This document shows, piece after piece, positions 56,551 through 64,000 of a stretch of 64,000 bases of DNA. The notes under the pieces were generated by a model. It searched no databases, was not told the origin of the DNA, and saw only the letters and a list, made by a program, of their open reading frames with translations. This DNA is from Archangium violaceum (GTDB taxonomy: Bacteria > Myxococcota > Myxococcia > Myxococcales > Myxococcaceae), in NCBI RefSeq assembly GCF_016887565.1, contig NZ_CP069396.1:5500001-5564000 (forward strand), read 5' to 3'. The translations under genes were made by a program, and so were the position numbers. Within the stretch, counting starts at the first letter, position 1. Each line of letters starts with the position of its first letter.

Positions 56551-57897
56551 GTGGCTCTGAACGCCTTCGTCAACGTCTTCCGCATCGCGGAGCTGCGCAG
56601 CCGGCTCATCTATACGCTGATGCTGCTCGCGGTGTACCGCATCGGCATCTTCATCAACACGCCTGGCGTGGACCGGGCGGCGATGAACGCGTTCATGGAC
56701 GCCCAGCGCCAGTCGGGCGGCCTGTTCTCGCTCTTCAATCTGTTCTCCGGCGGCGCCCTGAACCAGATGTCCATCTTCGGTCTGGGCATCATGCCGTACG
56801 TGTCCGCCTCCATCATCATCCAGCTCCTGGCGGTGGTGGTGCCCAGCCTCGAGCGGCTGCAGAAGGAGGGCGCCGGCGGCCGGCAGAAGATCAACCAGTA
56901 CACCCGCTACGGCACCATCGCGCTGTCGATCGTCCAGGGTGTCGGTATCTCGCGCTGGCTGGCCTCGCTGGGCCGCAGCGACGCGGGCCAGTCCGGCTTC
57001 AACCAGGTGGTCGTCCCCAACGACAACGTCTGGTTCACCTTCATGACGGTGATCAGCCTGACGGCGGGCACCGCGTTCATCATGTGGCTGGGTGAGCGCA
57101 TCACCGAGCGCGGCATCGGCAACGGCATCTCGCTCATCATCTTCGCGGGCATCGTGTCCGGCCTGCTGCCCAGCGGCAAGACGCTGTTGGACCTGGTCCA
57201 GCAGGAGGTCGTCAGCATGGCGGCCGTGGCGGCCCTGCTGCTCTTCATGGTGTTGGTCGTCGGCGTGGTGGTCTACGTCGAGCGCGGCATGCGGCGCATC
57301 CCGGTGCAGTACGCCAAGCGCATGGCCGGCCGGCGCATGTTCGCCGGACAGGCCACGTACTTCCCGATGAAGGTGAACACCTCGGGCGTCATCCCGCCCA
57401 TCTTCGCCGGCGCGCTGCTGTCCTTCCCGGCCACGCTGGGCACCTGGTTCCCCTTCCTGCAGGGCATCCAGCGCAGCATCGAGTCGAGCCCCTGGGTCTA
57501 CAACGGCATCTTCGTCCTGCTCATCATCTTCTTCTCCTACTTCTACACGGCGCTGACCTTCCGGCCGGACGACGTGGCGGACAACATCAAGAAGCAGGGC
57601 GGCTACATCCCGGGCATCCGTCCGGGCCGGCAGACGGCGGACTTCATCGAGGGCGTGCTCAACCGCATCACCTTCGGTGGCGCCCTGTATCTGGCCGCCA
57701 TCTGTGTGATTCCGTCCATCATCAGCAACATGCTGGGCGTCAACTTCACCTTCGGCGGCACGGCGCTGCTGATCGTCGTGGGCGTGGCGCTGGACACGGT
57801 GCAGCAGATCGAGGGCCACCTCATCAGCCGCAACTACGAGGGCTTCGCCGGTCCGCGCGGCCCCCGTATCCGCGGCCGGGTCCGCGTGGCGGCCTGA
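56551..57897 (+). CDS. secY: Protein translocase subunit SecY
   Basis: GTG 56551 opens a 448-residue, ten-helix membrane protein with standard SecY signatures: LFNLFSGGALNQMSIFGLGI, the TRYGT/RRIPVQYAKR cytosolic loops and the C-terminal IEGHLISRNYEGF. It forms the translocon channel with SecE/SecG. It follows a terminator-like hairpin. Confidence 0.97.
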   Translation: MALNAFVNVFRIAELRSRLIYTLMLLAVYRIGIFINTPGVDRAAMNAFMDAQRQSGGLFSLFNLFSGGALNQMSIFGLGIMPYVSASIIIQLLAVVVPSLERLQKEGAGGRQKINQYTRYGTIALSIVQGVGISRWLASLGRSDAGQSGFNQVVVPNDNVWFTFMTVISLTAGTAFIMWLGERITERGIGNGISLIIFAGIVSGLLPSGKTLLDLVQQEVVSMAAVAALLLFMVLVVGVVVYVERGMRRIPVQYAKRMAGRRMFAGQATYFPMKVNTSGVIPPIFAGALLSFPATLGTWFPFLQGIQRSIESSPWVYNGIFVLLIIFFSYFYTALTFRPDDVADNIKKQGGYIPGIRPGRQTADFIEGVLNRITFGGALYLAAICVIPSIISNMLGVNFTFGGTALLIVVGVALDTVQQIEGHLISRNYEGFAGPRGPRIRGRVRVAA

Positions 57898-57915
57898 GCG
57901 AGGAAGTCGTTCTCG

Positions 57916-57949
57916 GGCGCTCCTCCCCCTCACCCCGGGGAGGGGCGCC
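57916..57949 (+). other. Strong hairpin between secY and adk
   Basis: A 13-bp stem with one G-T pair (57,916-57,928 with 57,937-57,949) and an 8-nt loop begins 19 nt after the secY stop. The CCCCTCACCCC core resembles the dispersed repeats, but the arms differ. Confidence 0.6.
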
Positions 57950-58037
57950 TCGTCGTTCCAGGGGTGTGAGAGCGGCGTGGGGGGCATGTTCGCCGTGGCC
58001 CCCGGCGCGCTCCTTCCTGACGAGCTGAGAGGAATAC

Positions 58038-58685
58038 ATGAACCTCATCCTGTTTGGCCCTCCGAACGCGGGGAAGGGCACCCAGGCGAAGATGCTGTAC
58101 TCGGAGTTCAAGATTCCGCAGATCTCCACGGGTGACATCCTCCGCAAGGCGGTTCGTGAGGGCACGGAGATGGGCAAGCTGGCCGGGCCGTTGATGGCCG
58201 CCGGTGCCTACGTGCCGGACGAGATCGTCATCGGCATCGTGGAGGAGCGCCTGAAGGAGCCGGACTGCGCCAACGGTTTCATCCTGGATGGCTTTCCTCG
58301 CACCACGCCCCAGGCCGAGGCGCTTGAGCGCATGCTGGCCCGGCTGGGCAAGAAGATCGACGCGGTGGTGTCCCTCGAGGTGCCGCACGAGAAGCTCATC
58401 GAGCGCGGCTCGGGGCGCCGCTCCTGCCCCAGCTGCGGGGCCGTCTACCACGTCTACCAGAGCCCGCCGAAGCGGGCAGGCTTCTGCGACAAGGACGGCA
58501 CGGGCCTCGTGCAGCGCGAGGATGACAAGGCCGAGGTCGTTGAGAAGCGCTTGAAGAAGTACGACGCGGAGACGGCTCCCCTGAAGCAGTTCTACGCGCA
58601 ACGTGGGCTGCTCAAGAGCATCGACGGTGTAGGGTCGCCCGAGGGCGTCTACGCGGATATCAAGAAGGCGATGGGCAAGGCCTGA
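58038..58685 (+). CDS. adk: Adenylate kinase with zinc-binding LID
   Basis: The 215-residue protein has P-loop GPPNAGKG, NMP-binding motif and a LID with Cys130, Cys133, Cys150 and Asp153, the Cys3Asp zinc site of some adenylate kinases. It interconverts AMP and ATP with ADP. The gap downstream holds a degraded map gene. Confidence 0.96.
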   Translation: MNLILFGPPNAGKGTQAKMLYSEFKIPQISTGDILRKAVREGTEMGKLAGPLMAAGAYVPDEIVIGIVEERLKEPDCANGFILDGFPRTTPQAEALERMLARLGKKIDAVVSLEVPHEKLIERGSGRRSCPSCGAVYHVYQSPPKRAGFCDKDGTGLVQREDDKAEVVEKRLKKYDAETAPLKQFYAQRGLLKSIDGVGSPEGVYADIKKAMGKA

Positions 58686-58735
58686 GCGCCCGTATACCAG
58701 CGGGCCACCAGGCAAGGGCCGGGCGCGCGGAGTGC

Positions 58736-58925
58736 GTGCCCGGCGTTCGTCCAGGAATGGTCCTCCCCGCCGAGCTCATGGTGAACCAGGGCACGGATGA
58801 GGTGGACCTCCTCGGCGATGACTGGACAGCCGATCTCCTCGACATCAAGCTTTCCGCGTACTTGGAGCATTCGGGTGCTCATCACCGAAGGGGGGCGGGA
58901 AGTCCTCACCCGGCGCCAGGCTGGG
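58736..58925 (+). pseudogene. map: Decayed C-terminal remnant of methionine aminopeptidase
   Basis: Between adk and infA, where map normally sits, about 46 codons in one frame match the end of MetAP: PGMVLPAELMVNQG, EVDLLGDDWTAD, then KLSAYLEHS. An extra G at about 58,874-58,877 shifts the frame, after which LITEGGREVLTRR completes the match. Both metal-binding Glu positions of the real enzyme align with this stretch. The upstream two-thirds, including the His and Asp ligands, are gone. A working map must be elsewhere in the genome. Confidence 0.82.
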
Positions 58926-58994
58926 TGGGAGTGTGGAATACAAGGGTGTACGCAGGGAGTTCGTAGAATTTCGGGGTTTTCAGCGCGAGGATGC

Positions 58995-59023
58995 TTGCCA
59001 CTTCAGGACCAAAGTGTTATCCC
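58995..59023 (+). promoter_or_regulatory. Candidate promoter before infA
   Basis: TTGCCA (58,995-59,000) and TATCCC (59,018-59,023) are 17 nt apart in a locally AT-richer stretch just after the map remnant. The -10 match is weak. Confidence 0.3.
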
Positions 59024-59067
59024 GCCGCGCTTCCAGTGTTCAGGTGGTCCGCAAGAGGGTTATCTGA

Positions 59068-59286
<219 letters not shown>

Positions 59287-59365
59287 CAGGGGCCTGGTTC
59301 CGCGGAATGGCGGACAGGCCCTCGAGGCTTTTCTTTTCTAAAAGCGAAGGAAGGGAAGTACCGCC

Positions 59366-59482
59366 ATGAAGGTTCGGGCGTCCGTCAAGAAGATCTGCGA
59401 CAAGTGCAAGGTTGTCCGCCGCAAGGGCATCGTGCGCGTCATCTGCGCCTCCAACCCCCGGCACAAGCAGCGCCAGGGCTGA
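59366..59482 (+). CDS. rpmJ: Ribosomal protein L36, zinc-binding
   Basis: ATG 59366 gives 38 residues ([20 protein letters not shown]) with zinc ligands Cys11, Cys14, Cys27 and His33. GGAAGGGAAGT precedes it. Confidence 0.95.
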   Translation: MKVRASVKKICDKCKVVRRKGIVRVICASNPRHKQRQG

Positions 59483-59534
59483 GTCCCCCAGGGACTGAGC
59501 TCCAGACCAACTCCACCCAGAAGGAACGACGAAG

Positions 59535-59918
59535 ATGGCTCGTATCGCCGGCATCGACCTCCCGCCCAACAAGCGCGCGGTGATCTCGCTGCAGTACATC
59601 TACGGGATCGGCAACAAGTCCGCCCACGACATCATCGTGGCCGCGGGGATCGACCTCGCCACCCGGACCAAGGATCTCACCGAGGAGCAGACGCGGAAGA
59701 TCCGCGACCTCATCGAGACCAACTACAAGGTCGAAGGTGACCTCCGTCGCGAGGTGACCATGAACATCAAGCGGCTGATGGACCTGGGTTGCTACCGGGG
59801 TCTGCGTCACCGCAAGGGTCTGCCGGTTCGCGGCCAGCGGACGCACACCAACGCGCGTACCCGCAAGGGTCCCAAGCGCGGCATCGTGCGCGCCAAGCCG
59901 GCGGCGGGCGCTCGCTAG
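59535..59918 (+). CDS. rpsM: Ribosomal protein S13
   Basis: The 127-residue protein ([20 protein letters not shown]) has the conserved [20 protein letters not shown] (residues 95-115). S13 contacts P-site tRNA and bridges to 50S. It leads the alpha group. Confidence 0.97.
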   Translation: MARIAGIDLPPNKRAVISLQYIYGIGNKSAHDIIVAAGIDLATRTKDLTEEQTRKIRDLIETNYKVEGDLRREVTMNIKRLMDLGCYRGLRHRKGLPVRGQRTHTNARTRKGPKRGIVRAKPAAGAR

Positions 59919-59930
59919 TTCTTCCACCTG

Positions 59931-59954
59931 CGCCGGTTCCATGAGGAGCCGGCG
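59931..59954 (+). other. Hairpin between rpsM and rpsK
   Basis: CGCCGGTTC (59,931-59,939) pairs with GAGCCGGCG (59,946-59,954), 9 bp with one G-T, around a 6-nt loop. It begins 13 nt after the rpsM stop. Confidence 0.6.
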
Positions 59955-59986
59955 TCGATCACCTACCTCCAGGAGCAACGAGTTCC

Positions 59987-60436
59987 ATGGCTGAAGAGAC
60001 CAACGCGCCCGCGGCGACCGAGGCGGCCCCCGCGACCGGCGAGGCCCCTGCCGCTGCCGCGCGCAAGAAGGGCAAGAAGGGCAAGAAGAGCATCCTCAAC
60101 GGCGTGGTCCACATCCAGTCCACGTTCAACAACACCATCATCACGATCACGGACGTGTCCGGGAACGTGATCTCCTGGTCCTCCGCCGGCGCCCGCGGTT
60201 TCCGCGGCAGCCGCAAGTCGACGCCGTTCGCCGCCCAGGTGGCCGCCGGTGACGCCGCGGCCAAGGCCATGGAGCACGGCCTGAAGAACGTGACGGTGCT
60301 GGTGAAGGGTCCGGGAGCTGGCCGTGAGTCCGCCCTGCGCGCGCTCGCCGCCGCCGGCCTGAAGATCTCGCTCATCCGCGACGTGACGCCCATCCCGCAC
60401 AACGGCTGCCGTCAGCCCAAGCGCCGCCGCGTCTAG
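59987..60436 (+). CDS. rpsK: Ribosomal protein S11
   Basis: The 149-residue protein has an Ala-rich N-terminal extension of about 20 residues before the conserved [21 protein letters not shown]11 forms the 30S platform. E. coli S11 has 129. Confidence 0.95.
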   Translation: MAEETNAPAATEAAPATGEAPAAAARKKGKKGKKSILNGVVHIQSTFNNTIITITDVSGNVISWSSAGARGFRGSRKSTPFAAQVAAGDAAAKAMEHGLKNVTVLVKGPGAGRESALRALAAAGLKISLIRDVTPIPHNGCRQPKRRRV

Positions 60437-60445
60437 TTCCATTCC

Positions 60446-60472
60446 GGGCCGCTCTCCTCGCGGGAGCGGCCC
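60446..60472 (+). other. Hairpin between rpsK and rpsD
   Basis: GGGCCGCTC (60,446-60,454) pairs with GAGCGGCCC (60,464-60,472), a perfect 9-bp stem, with further inner CC/GG pairing. It starts 10 nt after the rpsK stop. Confidence 0.6.
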
Positions 60473-60499
60473 CAGACCACCTTTACACGGAGAAGCATC

Positions 60500-61126
60500 G
60501 TGGCCCGTTATACCGCCTCCGCCTGCCGCATCTGCCGGCGTGAGAACCTGAAGATGTACCTGAAGGGTGACCGCTGCTACACGGACAAGTGTGCCATCGA
60601 GCGGCGTCCCTATCCCCCCGGCCAGCACGGCCAGGGTCGCGTGAAGTTCTCTGGCTACGGCGTGCAGCTGCGCGAGAAGCAGAAGGTCAAGCGCATGTAC
60701 GGCCTGCTCGAGAGCCAGTTCCGCGGCTACTACCACCGCGCCTCCGCCGCCAAGGGCAAGACCGGTGAGAACCTCCTGCAGCAGCTTGAGCTGCGCCTGG
60801 ACAACGTGGTGTTCCGCATGGGCTTCGCGGACACCCGCGCCGAGGCCCGCCAGCTGGTGCGTCACGGTCACTTCACGGTCAACGGCAAGCGGGTCAACAT
60901 CCCGTCCTTCGCCGTGAAGCCGGGCGCCACCATCGAGGTGGCCGAGAAGAGCCGGAAGATCCTCCGCATCTCCGAGGCGCTGGAGACCGTGGACCGCCGC
61001 GGCGTGCCGCAGTGGATCGACCTGGACAAGAAGTCCTTCAAGGGCACGGTGCGCACCGCTCCGAACCGCGAGGACCTCACCATGCCGATCCAGGAGCAGC
61101 TCATCGTCGAGCTCTACTCCAAGTAA
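60500..61126 (+). CDS. rpsD: Ribosomal protein S4, zinc-binding type
   Basis: GTG 60500 gives a 208-residue protein with Cys9, Cys12, Cys26 and Cys31, the zinc-finger form of S4 known from Thermus. The KINDOR-like S4 domain follows. In enterobacteria it represses the alpha operon. A 204-nt gap to rpoA holds no gene. Confidence 0.95.
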   Translation: MARYTASACRICRRENLKMYLKGDRCYTDKCAIERRPYPPGQHGQGRVKFSGYGVQLREKQKVKRMYGLLESQFRGYYHRASAAKGKTGENLLQQLELRLDNVVFRMGFADTRAEARQLVRHGHFTVNGKRVNIPSFAVKPGATIEVAEKSRKILRISEALETVDRRGVPQWIDLDKKSFKGTVRTAPNREDLTMPIQEQLIVELYSK

Positions 61127-61330
61127 TTGGCCTGGCTCGCCCACCTGCTGGGCGTGCTGCCGCTGGAGCTGTCGTACGCGCCCTGGCCTCACCGCCGGGG
61201 CGTCGTGCTTCTACCGGCCCTCCCCGAGCAACTCCGGGCCGGGCCGTTCATCCAAGAACCCCACGTGCCCATCCTCCCGTCATCCGGCGGGTAAGTCGGT
61301 GGTGGCGCACGGCATGAGGAGTACACGGAC

Positions 61331-62410
<1,080 letters not shown>

Positions 62411-62584
62411 TCGTTTCCGCAGCACCTCCTCCCACGGGGCGGCACTGCCGCATGCCTCGCGGGAGGAGGGGGCCTCACCAGGCCCAACACAGCAACGGTG
62501 GAGCCCGTGCCGGTTCCATCCTTCCCACCCGGTACCTCATACGGCCGGAGTGGTGGGTCCTCCCCGGACCCGGAAAGTCAGCCC

Positions 62585-63010
62585 ATGCGTCACAAGGTCG
62601 GACAGAGGAAGCTCCACCGCACCACGAGCCACCGGCTCGCGATGCTCCACAACATGGTCACCTCGCTGCTCGAGCACGAGGCCATCCGCACCACGCTGCC
62701 CAAGGCCAAGGAGGCCCGGGCCCTCGCCGAGCGCATCATCACCCTCGGCAAGCGCGGTGGTCTGGCCAACGTGCGCCTCGCGGAGCGGACGGTTCGCAAC
62801 CGCGCCATCCTCCAGAAGGTGTTCAGCGAGTACAAGACCCGCTACGCCAATCGCCCGGGCGGTTACACCCGCATCGTGCGCCTCGGCTTCCGCAAGGGTG
62901 ACGGCGCCGAGATGGCCCTGCTGGAGCTGGTGGATCGTCCCGCCAAGGCCGTTCAGCCCGAGGGCACCGAGGGCGCCGCTCAGGCCACGGAGCCCAAGAC
63001 GGAGGGGTAG
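62585..63010 (+). CDS. rplQ: Ribosomal protein L17
   Basis: ATG 62585 gives [20 protein letters not shown] and 141 residues; the upstream in-frame GTG region (62,498) is not used. The acidic tail is lineage-specific. It is the last gene of the superoperon. Confidence 0.95.
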   Translation: MRHKVGQRKLHRTTSHRLAMLHNMVTSLLEHEAIRTTLPKAKEARALAERIITLGKRGGLANVRLAERTVRNRAILQKVFSEYKTRYANRPGGYTRIVRLGFRKGDGAEMALLELVDRPAKAVQPEGTEGAAQATEPKTEG

Positions 63011-63045
63011 TCCACTCCCGTCGGTAGGGTAGGTAGTGCACGGAA

Positions 63046-63080
63046 GCGTCCTTCCCCCTGGGAAGGGCGCTTTCGCGCTT
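63046..63080 (+). terminator. Rho-independent terminator of the ribosomal superoperon
   Basis: An 11-bp stem with one G-T pair (63,046-63,056 with 63,060-63,070) and a 3-nt loop is followed by TTTCGCGCTTTC. It lies 36 nt after the rplQ stop and before a convergent minus-strand gene. Confidence 0.8.
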
Positions 63081-63147
63081 TCTGGGGCCTGTCATGGGCT
63101 CGTGGAGCGGAGGGCTCCCGGGGAGCCCTCGACGCCCCTCGGGGCTA

Positions 63148-63783
63148 CTACTCGTCCTGGGTGAGGTTCTTGCCGTTCTCGAGCAGCACGGCGCGGCCCT
63201 CGGAGGTGCGCATCTCCACACCCACGATGCCGATATCCGCGGGCGCCGCCCGGCCATCGGCTCCCAGCAGCTGCTTGGGGCTGATGGTGACTTCCTTGGC
63301 CGGCTCCACGCGAGCCACCGAGGCACGCCACTCCGCGCCCTTCCTGTCCTTGATGATGACGAGGACGTCCAGCCAGGGCTCCTCGCTCTTGTTCATGATC
63401 GTCACCGAGGAGCGGCTGGTGACTGGAACGAGCTTGGCGCCGAAGTCTCCCGTGTCCTTCGTGCCCCGGGCCCAGGTGGCGCCGACGGTCAGCATCGAGA
63501 GCAGGACCCAGCCGGCCACGATGAAGGCCTTGTACTTGAAGAAGCGGTCCTGCTGGCGGAACTCGTCCACCTTCTCCTTCACGACGGAGACGGCGTTGAG
63601 GGCCACGTTGGCGGACTCGGACTTCAGCCGCTGGCTGAGTGCCTCCTGCTGTTTGTCCTTTGGCAGGGGCGCCGCTCGCGTGGCACTCATCACACGCAGG
63701 TTGGTCTGCGACACGCGCGGCACGTTCGACGACGACGGAGTCCCGCGCGCCGGCTGCTGGGGCTTGTTGGCACCTTCACTCAT
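63148..63783 (-). CDS. Single-pass membrane protein of unknown function
   Basis: The 211-residue protein has a polar N-terminal part with a helix (KQQEALSQRLKSESANVALN), one membrane segment (about residues 83-105, FIVAGWVLLSMLTVGATWA) and a beta-rich periplasmic domain (VTIMNKSEEPWLDVLVIIKD) that resembles FxLYD-like domains. No catalytic motif is seen. It converges with rplQ. Confidence 0.7.
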   Translation of the reverse strand: MSEGANKPQQPARGTPSSSNVPRVSQTNLRVMSATRAAPLPKDKQQEALSQRLKSESANVALNAVSVVKEKVDEFRQQDRFFKYKAFIVAGWVLLSMLTVGATWARGTKDTGDFGAKLVPVTSRSSVTIMNKSEEPWLDVLVIIKDRKGAEWRASVARVEPAKEVTISPKQLLGADGRAAPADIGIVGVEMRTSEGRAVLLENGKNLTQDE

Positions 63784-63819
63784 CGGGCCCCCAGTGTAGA
63801 AGGCCCGGGCTCCCGCTGG

Positions 63820-64000
63820 CTACTGGCCGGGAGTCTTCAGCTGCTGCAGCGCCCGGGACGCCATCACGTTCTCCGGCTGGGCCTCCAGCACCTTGCGCAG
63901 CCAGCGCTCCGCCTTCTCGGCCGCTACCCGGCGCTCCTCGGGCTTCGAGGACTGCTTCGCCTGCTCGGTGAAGAGGATGCCCAGCCGCAGCGTGAACTCG
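63820..64000 (-). CDS. C-terminal part of a TPR-like protein, cut by the window edge
   Basis: Sixty in-frame codons (stop at 63,820-63,822) end the window. Residues AEKAERWLRKVLEAQPENVM then ASRALQQLKTPGQ have the helix spacing of TPR repeats. It is 36 nt downstream of the membrane protein gene's start, on the same strand, so it lies upstream of it in the transcript. Confidence 0.6.
   Translation of the reverse strand, partial: EFTLRLGILFTEQAKQSSKPEERRVAAEKAERWLRKVLEAQPENVMASRALQQLKTPGQ

Noticed and set aside
58649-58909. Minus-strand open frame between adk and infA
   Set aside because: Shadow of the decayed map fragment on the plus strand.

Overview
The window (64 kb, very GC-rich, strong G/C preference at third codon positions) looks like chromosome from a myxobacterium, most likely the Archangium/Cystobacter/Melittangium group. 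Supporting signs are the many short lipoproteins of unknown function, a DUSAM-domain protein paired with a Cys-rich lipoprotein, a secreted M4 protease with a PPC domain, several secreted lectin-like or beta-helix proteins, and a hybrid GAF histidine kinase. The genus is inferred from gene content, not from a search.

Positions 1-32,400 are accessory and envelope-oriented. They hold a secreted fascin/beta-helix protein (cut at the left edge), a ricin-B plus thaumatin-like lipoprotein, and a three-gene di-heme cytochrome/IorA/IorB molybdenum oxidoreductase operon. Next come the lipoprotein-DUSAM pair, an SDR, and a four-gene operon made only of predicted lipoproteins (8,581-13,171). One of those four has phosphohistidine and PEP-synthase-like ATP-grasp domains in the order seen in glucan water dikinases. 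They are followed by an MFS exporter, a corA-hydrolase-thiaminase I operon, a DAACS symporter, an M4 protease, a HAD phosphatase with an RlmI-like methyltransferase, a HEPN protein with an overlapping small partner, a membrane-anchored S8 protease, a HipA-like kinase with a DUF3037 partner, a CPBP protease and a cupin. Three copies of a dispersed palindromic intergenic repeat lie here.

Positions 32,400-42,000 are mostly housekeeping: plsB, argS, a hybrid histidine kinase, a HEAT-repeat protein, dnaJ, a SurA-like periplasmic chaperone and rimI.

Positions 42,097-63,075 are the str-S10-spc-alpha ribosomal superoperon. It opens with a near-consensus promoter before rpsL and closes with a rho-independent terminator after rplQ. 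Gene order is canonical with two exceptions. rplC (L3) is absent between rpsJ and rplD. map, normally between adk and infA, survives only as a frameshifted C-terminal remnant. Nearly every intergenic gap of 50 nt or more inside the superoperon carries a strong hairpin. S4, S14, L24 and L36 are all zinc-binding (Cys-containing) forms.

The right end has a membrane-anchored protein of unknown function and the C-terminus of a TPR-like protein, both on the minus strand.
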